42,376 bases of DNA from Betaproteobacteria bacterium (GTDB lineage Bacteria > Pseudomonadota > Gammaproteobacteria > Burkholderiales > WYBJ01), in contig WHTS01000020.1 in assembly GCA_009377585.1 (NCBI GenBank), positions 29,581 to 71,956 of the forward strand, read 5' to 3'. The position numbers and the translations under genes were made by a program. Below the pieces are notes generated by a model. It did no database searches and had not been told where the DNA came from. It worked only from the letters and a program-made list of their open reading frames with translations. Every line of letters starts with the position of its first letter. The first letter of the stretch is position 1. Shown piece by piece: positions 9,401 to 22,695 of the stretch.

Positions 9401-9932
9401 GGCGGCTGCGTCCCGCCTCGGTATGGATGGCCCAGCCGGCGTAGGTGAGGGCAAGCTCGAGATCCGCGGCGTGCTCGGCCTCCGCGTTCTGCCACTCGCC
9501 GACATGGCGGGCGAACGCGAGCTCGTCGAAGGGCTCGCCGAAACGGGCGGCGAGCTCGAGCTCCGCCGCCGGCCCGTCGAAGGCCGCGACCTGCTGCGGT
9601 TTCACCCGAGTCGCCGCGCGCCGCTGCACGAACTGGCGCTTGCATGTGTACAGGCAAGCCAGACGTTCATGCTGCTGCGTCGCTGCGGCCACCTCGGCCT
9701 CGATGCCGAACAGAACGGCCAGAAAGCTTTCCACGCAAGGCCCCAGCGCGATCAGCAGCTCCGCCTCCTGCTTGCGCGTGAGCGCAGCGGGCTCGGCGCG
9801 CGCGGACTCCAGTTGAAACCGAAGCGCCGGCGCCTGCTCGGAAAGATGGTCGAGAAAGAGGCGATCGAGGCGCGCCAGCCCGGCGGGCGTGTAGAGATCA
9901 TCGAACGCGAGACCGAAAGCAAGCGAATGCAT
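6402..9932 (-). CDS. Large FAD/Fe-S oxidoreductase: GltD/NfnB-like half fused to a PyrK/NfnA-like half
   Basis: A 1176-residue soluble protein. Residues 1 to about 230 match nothing I recognise. From about 239 there is a GltD-type Fe-S region: C239-X2-C242-X7-C250, C279-P, then C319-X2-C322-X3-C326. An FAD Rossmann motif (VVGMGPAG) follows near 383-390, and a second, NAD(P)-binding motif (VVVIGGGLTAIDTA) lies near 560-573. The C-terminal third is a ferredoxin-reductase/PyrK-type module: FKPGQFYRL near 871, nucleotide-binding LLAGGGLGNAV near 955-965, and a final Cys set C1094, C1100, C1103, C1121 suited to a [2Fe-2S] cluster. This is the two-subunit plan of NfnAB (ferredoxin-dependent transhydrogenase) on one chain, so NAD(P)H electron transfer is likely. 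Partner and physiological role are unknown. The start is ATG 9932; an in-frame TTG at 9953 is possible. No related genes adjoin it. Confidence 0.8.
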   Translation of the reverse strand: MHSLAFGLAFDDLYTPAGLARLDRLFLDHLSEQAPALRFQLESARAEPAALTRKQEAELLIALGPCVESFLAVLFGIEAEVAAATQQHERLACLYTCKRQFVQRRAATRVKPQQVAAFDGPAAELELAARFGEPFDELAFARHVGEWQNAEAEHAADLELALTYAGWAIHTEAGRSRHRAGVLFKVPRKLDPHRLVPVVENDRDGYPTYRLDHLRRREGFKLTDPGTDLVGALDQANYCIWCHEQGKDSCSQGLREKPAADGTAGAFRKTVFGVTLAGCPLEERISEFHKLKVEGKPVAALAMIVVDNPMVAATGHRICNDCMKACIYQKQDPVDIPQAETRTLKDVLQLPWGFEIYGLLTRWNPLSLRTPYAKPSTGRRALVVGMGPAGFTLAHYLLNAGHTVVGIDGLKIEPLPPELCGVGLDGGRVPFRPIRDIGQLYEELDERVMAGFGGVAEYGITVRWDKNFLKIVRLLLERRALFGMHGGVRFGGTLSAERAFELGFDHIALCAGAGKPTLLELPNGMARGVRTASDFLMALQLTGAAKRSSIANMQLRLPVVVIGGGLTAIDTATEALAYYPLQVEKFLERFETLAAERGDAAVRSPWNEEERTIADEFLAHARAIRTEREVARAQGRPARILELLQSWGGATIAYRRRLIDSPSYTLNHEEVEKALQEGVRFAAGLTPLEIAVDRHGHASAVRMAVQTQSEDGRWQKSGETILPARAVLVAAGTQPNTVLAREDGAHFKLDGRYFQACDANGTPVSPERNAAKPRQVHVLMNRQSDGRCMSFFGDMHPSYFGNVVKAMASARQGYPVVSRTMLERSAAAGKDDAAFLAVLDHDLRARVNEVVRLTPNIVEVIVHAPAAARAFKPGQFYRLQNYETLATEIEGTRLAMEGLALTGAWVDAEKGLVSTIVLEMGGSSDLCALLRPGEPVVLMGPTGSPTETPAGEIVLLAGGGLGNAVLFSIGQALRAAGSRVLYFAGYRRRVDRYKVTEIEAAADAVVWCCDHGPAFEPERRQDASFVGNIVEAMHAYARGELGAQPVPLSEVDRVVAIGSDRMMAAVARARHGVLAPYLKAGHLGIGSINSPMQCMMKEICAQCIQPQRDPATGATRYVFSCFNQDQPLDHVDFEALRERLGQNAVQEKLSAQWIDRCLRRAGLRSAAAPEGELLNA

Positions 9933-10039
9933 GTGCGTTGGGCGCGTGAACAAAGCTTTTGACTATACCAGCAAGCCTTTGCCGTGCGAAACCCACACTC
10001 CCGGCTTGCCTTCTCGCGTGGCAATCGCCCGTATCCCGG

Positions 10040-10068
10040 TTGGCATGGCGCCCCGCCACGAGTATCGT
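10040..10068 (+). promoter_or_regulatory. Likely sigma-70 promoter of the 42-residue membrane peptide
   Basis: TTGGCA (10040-10045) and TATCGT (10063-10068) are separated by 17 nt, 33 nt before the ATG at 10102. A short inverted repeat GCTATC-G-GATAGC follows at 10075-10087, around the expected transcript start. Confidence 0.45.
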
Positions 10069-10101
10069 CTAGGCGCTATCGGATAGCGACCAAGCAAAGC
10101 A

Positions 10102-10230
10102 ATGTTCACCACCCAGAAGATCGTGTGGGCGATTCTCATGATCGGCCTGGCCGGGGTGCTCTACCTGGCATTCCGGGGCTATCTCGCGCCGGCCCTGCTG
10201 CTGGATTTCGCCAACACCATGCTGTGCTGA
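10102..10230 (+). CDS. Small single-span membrane protein (42 residues), function unknown
   Basis: ATG at 10102 to TGA at 10228 encodes 42 residues beginning MFTTQKIVWAILMIGLAGVL. The stretch from about Val8 to Leu22 is one hydrophobic helix. A short loop with Arg25 and Tyr27 and a second, shorter apolar stretch (LAPALLLDF) follow, and the chain ends in Cys. The gene has its own plausible promoter and sits alone on the plus strand between two minus-strand genes, ending 43 nt from the folD stop. The composition and clean start argue for a real gene, but there is no obvious Shine-Dalgarno sequence (only AAGCAAAGC). I do not recognise the family. Confidence 0.55.
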   Translation: MFTTQKIVWAILMIGLAGVLYLAFRGYLAPALLLDFANTMLC

Positions 10231-10273
10231 CGCCGCCGTTCGATACGCCGGGGCGACCGCGGCATGCGAGCAG

Positions 10274-11131
10274 CTACGCAACGCCCGGCGCAATGCGCTC
10301 TGCGGCCTTCACGGTGTTCTCGATCAGCATCGCGACCGTCATCGGTCCGACGCCGCCCGGCACCGGAGTGAGATAACCGGCCACGCCCGCCACGGCGGCG
10401 TCGACGTCGCCGGCGAGCTTTCCGTCCGGCAACCGGTTGACCCCCACATCCACCACCGCCGCGCCGGCCTTAACCATATCGGCGCGTACCAGGCCGGCCC
10501 GTCCCACCGCGACCACGAGGACGTCGGCGCTACGCGCGAAGCTGGCGAGGTCCGGCGTCTTCGAGTTGCAAACGCTGACTGTGGCATCGCGCTGGATCAG
10601 CAGCAGCGCCATCGGTTTGCCCACGATCTCGCTGCGGCCCACGACCACGGCGTGCTTGCCACGCAGATCGACCCGGTAGGAATCCAGCAGGCGCAGCACG
10701 CCGGCCGGCGTGCACGGCGGCAGGATCGCATCGCCTTGCACCAGCCGGCCGAGGTTGCAGAGGTTCAGGCCGTCGACGTCCTTGTCCGGGGCGATGTGGG
10801 CCGCGATCGCGTGCTGGTCGATGGCGCGCGGCAGCGGCAGTTGGACCAGGATGCCGTGCACCTGCGCATCGCTGTTGAGCCGGTCGAGGCAGTCGATCAC
10901 CTCGCCTTGCAGCGTCGAAGCCGGCAGCTCCAGCTCGTCGCCCAGCACACCGGCTTGCTCGCAGGCGCGGATCTTGGCGCGGATGTAGACCTTCGAGGCG
11001 GGATCGTCCCCGACCCGCACGACGGTGAGCTTGGGTACGATTCCGCGGGACTTGAGTATCTCCACCCGGGGAGCCAGATCGGCCAGCACGCGCTGCGCGA
11101 GCTGCTTGCCGTCGAGAAGGATGGCGGGCAC
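10274..11131 (-). CDS. folD: Bifunctional methylenetetrahydrofolate dehydrogenase/cyclohydrolase
   Basis: FolD oxidises 5,10-methylene-THF with NADP+ and hydrolyses the product to 10-formyl-THF, supplying one-carbon units for purines and formyl-Met. The 285-residue length is standard. The catalytic pair Tyr49/Lys53 (SKVYIRAKIRACE), the folate loop VQLPLP, the dinucleotide loop GRSEIVGKP and the C-terminal signature TPVPGGVGPMT are all present. The start is GTG at 11131, with only a weak GGAAA upstream. It lies 17 nt after ftsB on the same strand, so it is probably the last gene of the pyrG-kdsA-eno-ftsB unit. Confidence 0.96.
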   Translation of the reverse strand: MPAILLDGKQLAQRVLADLAPRVEILKSRGIVPKLTVVRVGDDPASKVYIRAKIRACEQAGVLGDELELPASTLQGEVIDCLDRLNSDAQVHGILVQLPLPRAIDQHAIAAHIAPDKDVDGLNLCNLGRLVQGDAILPPCTPAGVLRLLDSYRVDLRGKHAVVVGRSEIVGKPMALLLIQRDATVSVCNSKTPDLASFARSADVLVVAVGRAGLVRADMVKAGAAVVDVGVNRLPDGKLAGDVDAAVAGVAGYLTPVPGGVGPMTVAMLIENTVKAAERIAPGVA

Positions 11132-11148
11132 GTCGGTTTCCGGACGTT

Positions 11149-11457
11149 TCAGCGCGCGCTTTGCGCGCCATCTCCGGCTGCGCGCTCCAGCACCTGGAAG
11201 AACACTTCATCGGAGCGGATCATGCCGAGCTCGTTGCGTGCCCGCTCCTCGATCGCCCCGAGCCCTTCCTTCAGATCGCGCACCTCGGCATCGAGCGCGC
11301 CATTGCGCGCAGCCAGTTGCTCGTTGCTGCGCCGCTGCTCCGAGATCTTGCGATCGATCTCCCACACGCGCAGCCAGCTGCCCTTGCCGAGCCAAAGGCC
11401 GTACTGCAGGCTCGCGATGAGCGCAATCAGCAACACCGCCACCAGCCGCGCACTCAT
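11149..11457 (-). CDS. ftsB: Cell division protein FtsB
   Basis: A 102-residue bitopic inner-membrane protein that bridges FtsL and FtsQ in the divisome. One transmembrane helix lies at about 4-21 (LVAVLLIALIASLQYGLW). A periplasmic coiled coil follows (about 33-72, WEIDRKISEQRRSNEQLAAR), then the conserved ARNELGMI segment and the tail DEVFFQVLE, both typical of FtsB. The ATG at 11457 is 11 nt after the eno stop. Placement directly behind eno is the usual order in beta- and gammaproteobacteria and supports the call. Confidence 0.93.
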   Translation of the reverse strand: MSARLVAVLLIALIASLQYGLWLGKGSWLRVWEIDRKISEQRRSNEQLAARNGALDAEVRDLKEGLGAIEERARNELGMIRSDEVFFQVLERAAGDGAQSAR

Positions 11458-11468
11458 CCGCGCGGCTC

Positions 11469-13657
<2,189 letters not shown>

Positions 13658-13682
13658 CGCGCCCAAACCGCCTTCCCGTGGA

Positions 13683-17829
<4,147 letters not shown>

Positions 17830-17841
17830 GGCGCGACGCGG

Positions 17842-17870
17842 TTGTAAGCGGTTGGGAAAGCCGATATTTT
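17842..17870 (+). promoter_or_regulatory. ppsR: Likely promoter of ppsR
   Basis: TTGTAA (17842-17847) and TATTTT (17865-17870) are separated by 17 nt, 29 nt before the ATG at 17900. Each matches consensus at 4 of 6 positions. Confidence 0.4.
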
Positions 17871-17871
17871 A
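17866..17871 (-). promoter_or_regulatory. ppsA: Possible -10 element for ppsA
   Basis: Read on the minus strand this is TAAAAT, 5 of 6 to consensus, 36 nt before the ppsA start. It shares its bases with the -10 proposed for the divergent ppsR promoter. No good -35 is visible. Confidence 0.35.
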
Positions 17872-17899
17872 CCCGTTCGACCTGCGGAGGCGAGAACTT

Positions 17900-18739
17900 A
17901 TGCAAACGAGCGCGCGTGCGCACCGAAGGACCGCGTACTTCGTCTCCGACCGCACCGGCATCACCTGCGAAATGCTCGGGCACAGCCTGCTCACCCAGTT
18001 CGAGGGCGTGCAGTTCACCGAGATCACCAAGCCCTTCATCGATTCGATCGACAAGGCAGCCGCGCTCGTGCACGAGATCAATCAGGCCGCCGAGCGGGAC
18101 GGCGCGCGCGGGCTCGTCTTCTGCACGCTGGTGAACGCCGACATCGAGGAGGCGCTGATCGGCGCCAACGCGCTCGTAATCGACTGCTTCCAGTTCTTCA
18201 TCGCGATCCTGGAACAGGAGCTCGGCCTGGGCTCGGCGCGCGTGGTCGGGCGCTCCCACAGCGCCGACAACCTGGGCGACTATCACCGGCGCATCGAGGC
18301 GGTGAATTTCGCCTTGAGTCACGACGACGGTATCTCCACCCGAGACCTGGGCGAAGCCGATATCGTCCTGGTAGGCGTATCGCGCTCGGGCAAGACGCCG
18401 ACCTGCCTGTACATGGCCCTGCAGTACGGCATCCGCACGGCCAACTATCCGCTGGTGGCCGAGGATTTCCAGCGCAACGCCCTGCCGCCACAGCTGCACA
18501 ACCTGCGCCGCAAGCTCTACGGGCTCACCATCCAGCCCGAGCGCCTGCAAGTGGTGCGCAACGAACGCCGTCCGGGCAGCCGCTATTCGACGCTGGCCAA
18601 TTGCCAGTTCGAAGTGCGCGCGGCCGAGGCCTTGATGCGCCAGGAAGGCGTGCCGTACATCGACACCAGCCGCAAGTCGATCGAGGAAATCGCGGCCACC
18701 ATCCTGCACGACACACGGCTCGTCCGGCACGTGTACTGA
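17900..18739 (+). CDS. ppsR: PEP synthase regulatory protein (PpsR; kinase/pyrophosphorylase)
   Basis: A 279-residue DUF299-family enzyme that inactivates PEP synthase by ADP-dependent threonine phosphorylation and restores it by Pi-dependent removal of the phosphate. Seen in the sequence are the opening FVSDRTGIT, the P-loop GVSRSGKT at 159-166 and NYPL after it, all hallmarks of the family. The start at 17900 has GGAGG nine nt upstream, which rules out the longer frame starting inside ppsA. Divergence from ppsA, its presumed target, supports the assignment. Confidence 0.95.
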   Translation: MQTSARAHRRTAYFVSDRTGITCEMLGHSLLTQFEGVQFTEITKPFIDSIDKAAALVHEINQAAERDGARGLVFCTLVNADIEEALIGANALVIDCFQFFIAILEQELGLGSARVVGRSHSADNLGDYHRRIEAVNFALSHDDGISTRDLGEADIVLVGVSRSGKTPTCLYMALQYGIRTANYPLVAEDFQRNALPPQLHNLRRKLYGLTIQPERLQVVRNERRPGSRYSTLANCQFEVRAAEALMRQEGVPYIDTSRKSIEEIAATILHDTRLVRHVY

Positions 18740-18777
18740 GCCAGCGACGGCAGTCCACGAATTGCGCAGGCGGTCCC

Positions 18778-19587
18778 TTACCGCGCTCGCACGGGCGCCG
18801 CGGCGGCAAGCTGCCGCACCCGCTCGAACAGAATCACGGCCGCGGCCGCACCGACATTCAACGATTCGATGCCGCGCGCGAGCGGGATCGAGATGGCCGC
18901 ATGCGCCGCCTTGGCCAGCGGCTCGCTCAGCCCCGCGCCTTCGCTGCCGAACAGAAGCGCGACCGGCCCGGTCAGCGGCAACGCGTGCGGCGCGACGCCG
19001 CCGCGGCCCGCGGTCGCGATCACCCGACCCTCGAATTCGCGCACAGCCCGTTCCAGGTCGCAGTGCGCGTGGATGCGCAACGCGAAGTGCGCACCCATGG
19101 CGGCACGCAAGGTCCGTGGCGACCAGGGATCCGCACACTGCGCCGAGAGCAGAACCGCGTCGGCGCCCGCCCCGGCCGCCGCACGGATGATCGTGCCGAC
19201 GTTGCCCGGATCCTGAATGGCGTCGAGCATGACGAGCAGGGAGCCGTTCGGCTTTCCGGCGGGATTTTCCGGGATGTCGATGACGGCGAGGATGCCGGTG
19301 GGTGTCTGCACCGGCGCAAGCTGTGCGAACAGCGCATCGGAAAAACAGACACGAGGCGCGTTCGGCGCGCGCTCGAGCAATTGCCGGATCTCGGGGTCGT
19401 CGCGCGCGCTTTCGCTCACGGCGATCAGAGCCGGCAGCGCGCGCGCAAGGTAGGCCGCCACGAGGTGCGCACCGTCGAGCAGCGTGCGTCGGGTGCGCCG
19501 CCGCTCGGCCGCCGAGCCAGCCAACGCCCGCACGCTGCGAAAGTGCGCATTGCTGCGCGAGGCGATGCGCGGCGGATCGCGCGTCAT
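18778..19587 (-). CDS. TrmH/SpoU-family RNA 2'-O-methyltransferase
   Basis: A 269-residue member of the SPOUT superfamily, which methylates ribose 2'-OH groups in rRNA or tRNA using SAM. The N-terminal part is a short substrate-binding domain of the L30e-like type. The C-terminal catalytic domain has the three family motifs: QDPGNVGTIIRAAAGAGAD, LLFGSEGAGLS and IPLARGIESLNVGAAAAVIL, which form the SAM-binding knot. The exact target nucleotide cannot be read from the sequence. It is last in the minus-strand run after rnhB and the CopD-like gene and is convergent with ppsR (38 nt between stops, no terminator seen). Confidence 0.92.
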   Translation of the reverse strand: MTRDPPRIASRSNAHFRSVRALAGSAAERRRTRRTLLDGAHLVAAYLARALPALIAVSESARDDPEIRQLLERAPNAPRVCFSDALFAQLAPVQTPTGILAVIDIPENPAGKPNGSLLVMLDAIQDPGNVGTIIRAAAGAGADAVLLSAQCADPWSPRTLRAAMGAHFALRIHAHCDLERAVREFEGRVIATAGRGGVAPHALPLTGPVALLFGSEGAGLSEPLAKAAHAAISIPLARGIESLNVGAAAAVILFERVRQLAAAAPVRAR

Positions 19588-19624
19588 GGGAATCGTTCGC
19601 GGCCTTCGAGACCGCTTGCGCGAC

Positions 19625-20080
19625 TCAGCCGAGCAGTCCGCCGAAAGCGGCCACCGCCACGGTCACGAGCCCCAGCACCAGGTTGGTAGCCACCAGTTGG
19701 CGGATGCGATTGAGCGCACTTCCGGCCGCTGGCCAGTTCTGCGCATCGACCTCGCGCGCGAACACGCGAAAGGGTCCGAAATAGACGTACGCGAAGATGG
19801 CGGTCATAACGGTCGCGATGGCCGCCATCGCCAGTACATACCCCGGCGCAGCTCGCATGCCGTAAGCCGACGCCAGCATGTGCAGCCCGGAGGCGTACAG
19901 CGCGATGATCGACACCCAGACCCAGGTGAAGAACCGTCCGAGCGTTTCGCGCCACAGCGCCAGGCGCTGCGGCGGCTGCAGCAAGCGCGCCGCGGCCGGA
20001 CGCAATGCCATGTATGCGAAAAACATGCCGCCGATCCAGACGGTCACCCCGAGCAGGTGGAGCAGCAGAGCAATGCGCAT
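19625..20080 (-). CDS. CopD-like integral membrane protein
   Basis: A 151-residue protein with four predicted membrane helices (about 3-25, 49-70, 78-102, 128-150). The opening HLLGVTVWIGGMFFAYMALRP resembles the CopD/YcnJ-type membrane domain, where conserved His and Trp on the first helix may bind copper or heme. A good Shine-Dalgarno GGAGG lies before the ATG at 20080. It lies between rnhB and the methyltransferase gene, with 56 nt upstream. Function is unproven. No copC or copper chaperone is nearby. Confidence 0.75.
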   Translation of the reverse strand: MRIALLLHLLGVTVWIGGMFFAYMALRPAAARLLQPPQRLALWRETLGRFFTWVWVSIIALYASGLHMLASAYGMRAAPGYVLAMAAIATVMTAIFAYVYFGPFRVFAREVDAQNWPAAGSALNRIRQLVATNLVLGLVTVAVAAFGGLLG

Positions 20081-20136
20081 TCGGGGGTGCCTCCGATCCT
20101 ACAATTCCGGTTAACTGCCGCCCGTCCCAACCAGGC

Positions 20137-20721
20137 TCAGAACAACGAGTATAGAACTTCGCGCACCGGGGCGAACGTCTGTCGATGATGCGGGCAGGCG
20201 CCATGACGGCGCAGCGCGTCGAGGTGCTCCGGCGTCGAATAGCCCTTGTGCTGCGCGAATCCGTATTGCGGATAAACGCTATCGAGATCGACCATGTAGC
20301 GATCGCGAGCGGTCTTGGCGAGGATCGACGCCGCCGAGATCTCCTTGACCGTGGCATCGCCGCGCACGACGGGGCGGACCGGGCAGTTCAGCGGGGGACA
20401 ATGCAAGCCGTCCACCAGCACTTGCGCCGGCAGGCACGTGAGCTGTTCCACCGCCCGGCGCATCGCGAGCAGCGTCGCCTGCAGGATATTGAGGCCATCG
20501 ATCTCCTCCACCGAGGCGCTCGCGACCGCCCAGGCAACGGCGCGCCGCTCGATGCGCACGCGCAGCGATTCGCGTGCGTCAGGCGTCAGCATCTTGGAAT
20601 CGGCCAAGCCGCGCAGTCGCACCCCGGCACCCAGTATGACGGCCGCCGCATACACCGGCCCTGCCAGCGGGCCGCGGCCCGCTTCGTCGACACCGCATAC
20701 GATCGTGGTCTGAATGCTCAT
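20137..20721 (-). CDS. rnhB: Ribonuclease HII
   Basis: RNase HII cuts the RNA strand of RNA/DNA hybrids and removes misincorporated ribonucleotides. The 194-residue protein has the catalytic Asp-Glu pair in [14 protein letters not shown] (Asp12, Glu13), a third acid in VLVDG (Asp104) and the family segment [14 protein letters not shown]. The ATG at 20721 overlaps the lpxB stop in an ATGA, which fixes the start and suggests translational coupling. lpxB-rnhB is the usual order. Confidence 0.97.
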   Translation of the reverse strand: MSIQTTIVCGVDEAGRGPLAGPVYAAAVILGAGVRLRGLADSKMLTPDARESLRVRIERRAVAWAVASASVEEIDGLNILQATLLAMRRAVEQLTCLPAQVLVDGLHCPPLNCPVRPVVRGDATVKEISAASILAKTARDRYMVDLDSVYPQYGFAQHKGYSTPEHLDALRRHGACPHHRQTFAPVREVLYSLF

Positions 20722-21881
20722 GGCGCGCGCGCAAGCAGCGGCATGATAGCGCGCGCCGCCGCATCGGCCGCGCCTCGGCGCAAGCTCGCGCGCAGGGCCG
20801 AGAAACGCGCCTCCACACGCCGCTGCACCAGGGGATCGGCAATCAGGTTGAGCAGCGCCTGGGCGAGATTTTCCGGCGTCGCGTCGTCCTGCAGCAGCTC
20901 CGGGACGATGAACTCGCCGGCCAGGACATTGGGCAGGCCGATATAGGGCAGGCGCCGCTGCGGCCACATGATGCGGTAGGTGAGCGCGGGCACGCGATAC
21001 GCAATCACCATGGGGCAGCCGAGCAGCGCCGCCTCGAGGGTCGCGGTGCCGGAGGCTACCAGACCCACGGTGGCCGCGGTCAGCGCGTCGTGCGAATGTC
21101 CGAACAGAAGCTGCATCTCCAGGCCCGGCGCGCCGTCGTTTTCGAGTGCCGTCTCGAACAGCGTGCGCGTCGTGCGGTTGACCAGCGGGACCAGGAACAA
21201 CACATCGGGCCGGCGCACCGCGATCAGGCGCGCGGTACGCACGAACAGGCTTGCGTGCTGCTCGAGCTCGGATTCGCGCGAACCCGGCAGCAAGGTCACG
21301 ATGGTGGCCTCGCGCGGCAGCCGCAACTGCTCGCGCGCGGCAAGCCGGTCCGGCTGCGCCGGCAGCAGGTCGGCCAGCGGATGGCCCACAAACGTGACCG
21401 GCACGCCGGCCTGCTGGTACAGCGGCGCCTCGAACGGAAACAGGGCGAGCATGTGGGTCACGGCCTTGCGGATCTTTTTCATGCGCTGCGCTCGCCAGGC
21501 CCAGATCGACGGGCTCACGTAGTGTACCGTCGGGACGCCGCTGCGACGCAAATCCGCTTCCAGCGAAAAATTGAAATCCGGCGCATCGACGCCGATGAAA
21601 AGATCGGGCGGATCGCGCAGCCAGCGTGCGCGCAGCGCGCGCCGGATACCGAGGATCTCGCGAAAGTGCCGCAGCACCTCGACGTAACCGCGCACGGCGA
21701 GCTTCTCGACTGGATAGAGGCATTCGACGCCCGCCGCCTGCATGCGCGCGCCCGCCACGCCGGCAAAGCGGATGGAAGGGTCGAGCGCGTGCATCGCGTT
21801 CACGAGCGAAGCGGCGAGCAGATCGCCGGAAGCCTCGCCGGCGACGATGGCAACGGTCGGTGCGCGGGCCGCTGCCGTCAT
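20718..21881 (-). CDS. lpxB: Lipid-A-disaccharide synthase
   Basis: LpxB, a peripheral inner-membrane glycosyltransferase (GT19), joins UDP-2,3-diacylglucosamine and lipid X to make the lipid A disaccharide. The 387-residue protein starts [14 protein letters not shown] and carries [37 protein letters not shown] and the nucleotide-site [14 protein letters not shown]. The start at 21881 follows the lpxA stop by one nt. A longer in-frame start at 21950 would lie inside lpxA and is less likely. Confidence 0.97.
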   Translation of the reverse strand: MTAAARAPTVAIVAGEASGDLLAASLVNAMHALDPSIRFAGVAGARMQAAGVECLYPVEKLAVRGYVEVLRHFREILGIRRALRARWLRDPPDLFIGVDAPDFNFSLEADLRRSGVPTVHYVSPSIWAWRAQRMKKIRKAVTHMLALFPFEAPLYQQAGVPVTFVGHPLADLLPAQPDRLAAREQLRLPREATIVTLLPGSRESELEQHASLFVRTARLIAVRRPDVLFLVPLVNRTTRTLFETALENDGAPGLEMQLLFGHSHDALTAATVGLVASGTATLEAALLGCPMVIAYRVPALTYRIMWPQRRLPYIGLPNVLAGEFIVPELLQDDATPENLAQALLNLIADPLVQRRVEARFSALRASLRRGAADAAARAIMPLLARAP

Positions 21882-21882
21882 G

Positions 21883-22662
21883 TCAGCGCACGATGCCTCG
21901 CCTCGAAAGCGCGAGAAAATCGAGCCACAAGCGCAGCTCCGGCAGTGCATCGACCTCCCCGGCGAGCGCGCGCCTCGCCTCCTCCAGCGTCAGTCCTGAT
22001 TTGTACAGCGTGCGATAGGCTCGCCGCAGGCCATCGATCGCGGAGGAGGAGAAGCCGCGCCGGCGCAGGCCTTCGCTATTGATGCCGTGCGCAGCCGCGG
22101 GATTGCCGGCCACCGTAACGTAAGGTGGCACGTCGTGCACGATCACGCTGCTCAAGCCCGTGATCGAGTGCGCCCCGATGCGGCAGAATTGATGCACGGT
22201 GGTGAAGCCGCCGAGGATCGCATGATCGCCGACGTGCACGTGACCGGCGAGCTGTGCGTTGTTGGCGAAGATCGTGTCATTGCCGATCTGGCAATCGTGC
22301 GCCAGATGCACGTAGGCCATGATCCAGTTGCCGTTGCCCAGCCGCGTGACGCCCGCATCCTGCACCGTGCCGCGGTTGAAGGTGCCGAACTCGCGGATGG
22401 TGTTGCCGTCTCCGATCTCGAGCCCCGTGGGCTCGCCGCCGTACTTCCTGTCCTGCGGCGCTTCGCCGAGCGACACGAAATGGAAGATGCGATTGTCGCG
22501 GCCGATCCGGGTATGGCCCGTCACCACGCAATGGTGGCCGATGCGGCTGCCGGCGCCGATCTCGACGTGCTCGTCGACGATGCTGAAGGCGCCGACCGAC
22601 ACGCCCGCGCCCAATCGCGCGGCCGGATGAACGAGGGCGGTGGGATGGATGGTGTCCGTCAT
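21883..22662 (-). CDS. lpxA: UDP-N-acetylglucosamine O-acyltransferase
   Basis: LpxA transfers a 3-hydroxyacyl chain from ACP to UDP-GlcNAc, the first step of lipid A synthesis, as a cytoplasmic trimer. The 259-residue product is a left-handed beta-helix of hexapeptide repeats with the catalytic His122 (HLAHDC) and the C-terminal helices after GLRRRGFS. Leu170 (SITGL) lies at the hydrocarbon-ruler position, which is Gly173 in E. coli and Met169 in Pseudomonas. This suggests an acyl length other than C14. It sits between fabZ (33 nt) and lpxB (1 nt). Confidence 0.97.
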   Translation of the reverse strand: MTDTIHPTALVHPAARLGAGVSVGAFSIVDEHVEIGAGSRIGHHCVVTGHTRIGRDNRIFHFVSLGEAPQDRKYGGEPTGLEIGDGNTIREFGTFNRGTVQDAGVTRLGNGNWIMAYVHLAHDCQIGNDTIFANNAQLAGHVHVGDHAILGGFTTVHQFCRIGAHSITGLSSVIVHDVPPYVTVAGNPAAAHGINSEGLRRRGFSSSAIDGLRRAYRTLYKSGLTLEEARRALAGEVDALPELRLWLDFLALSRRGIVR

Positions 22663-22695
22663 GACTCGCCCGCCTCGGGCTCGCTCCCGGGTCGC

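Noticed and set aside
6477-9962. A 1161-codon open frame on the plus strand, antisense to the flavoprotein gene
   Set aside because: Its predicted protein is rich in His, Arg, Ala and Gln with no domain, and it mirrors a GC-rich coding gene. The sense frame has clear Rossmann and Cys motifs.
20718-21950. A longer LpxB starting at 21950
   Set aside because: The extra 23 residues lie inside lpxA and are unlike LpxB N termini. ATG 21881 directly follows the lpxA stop.
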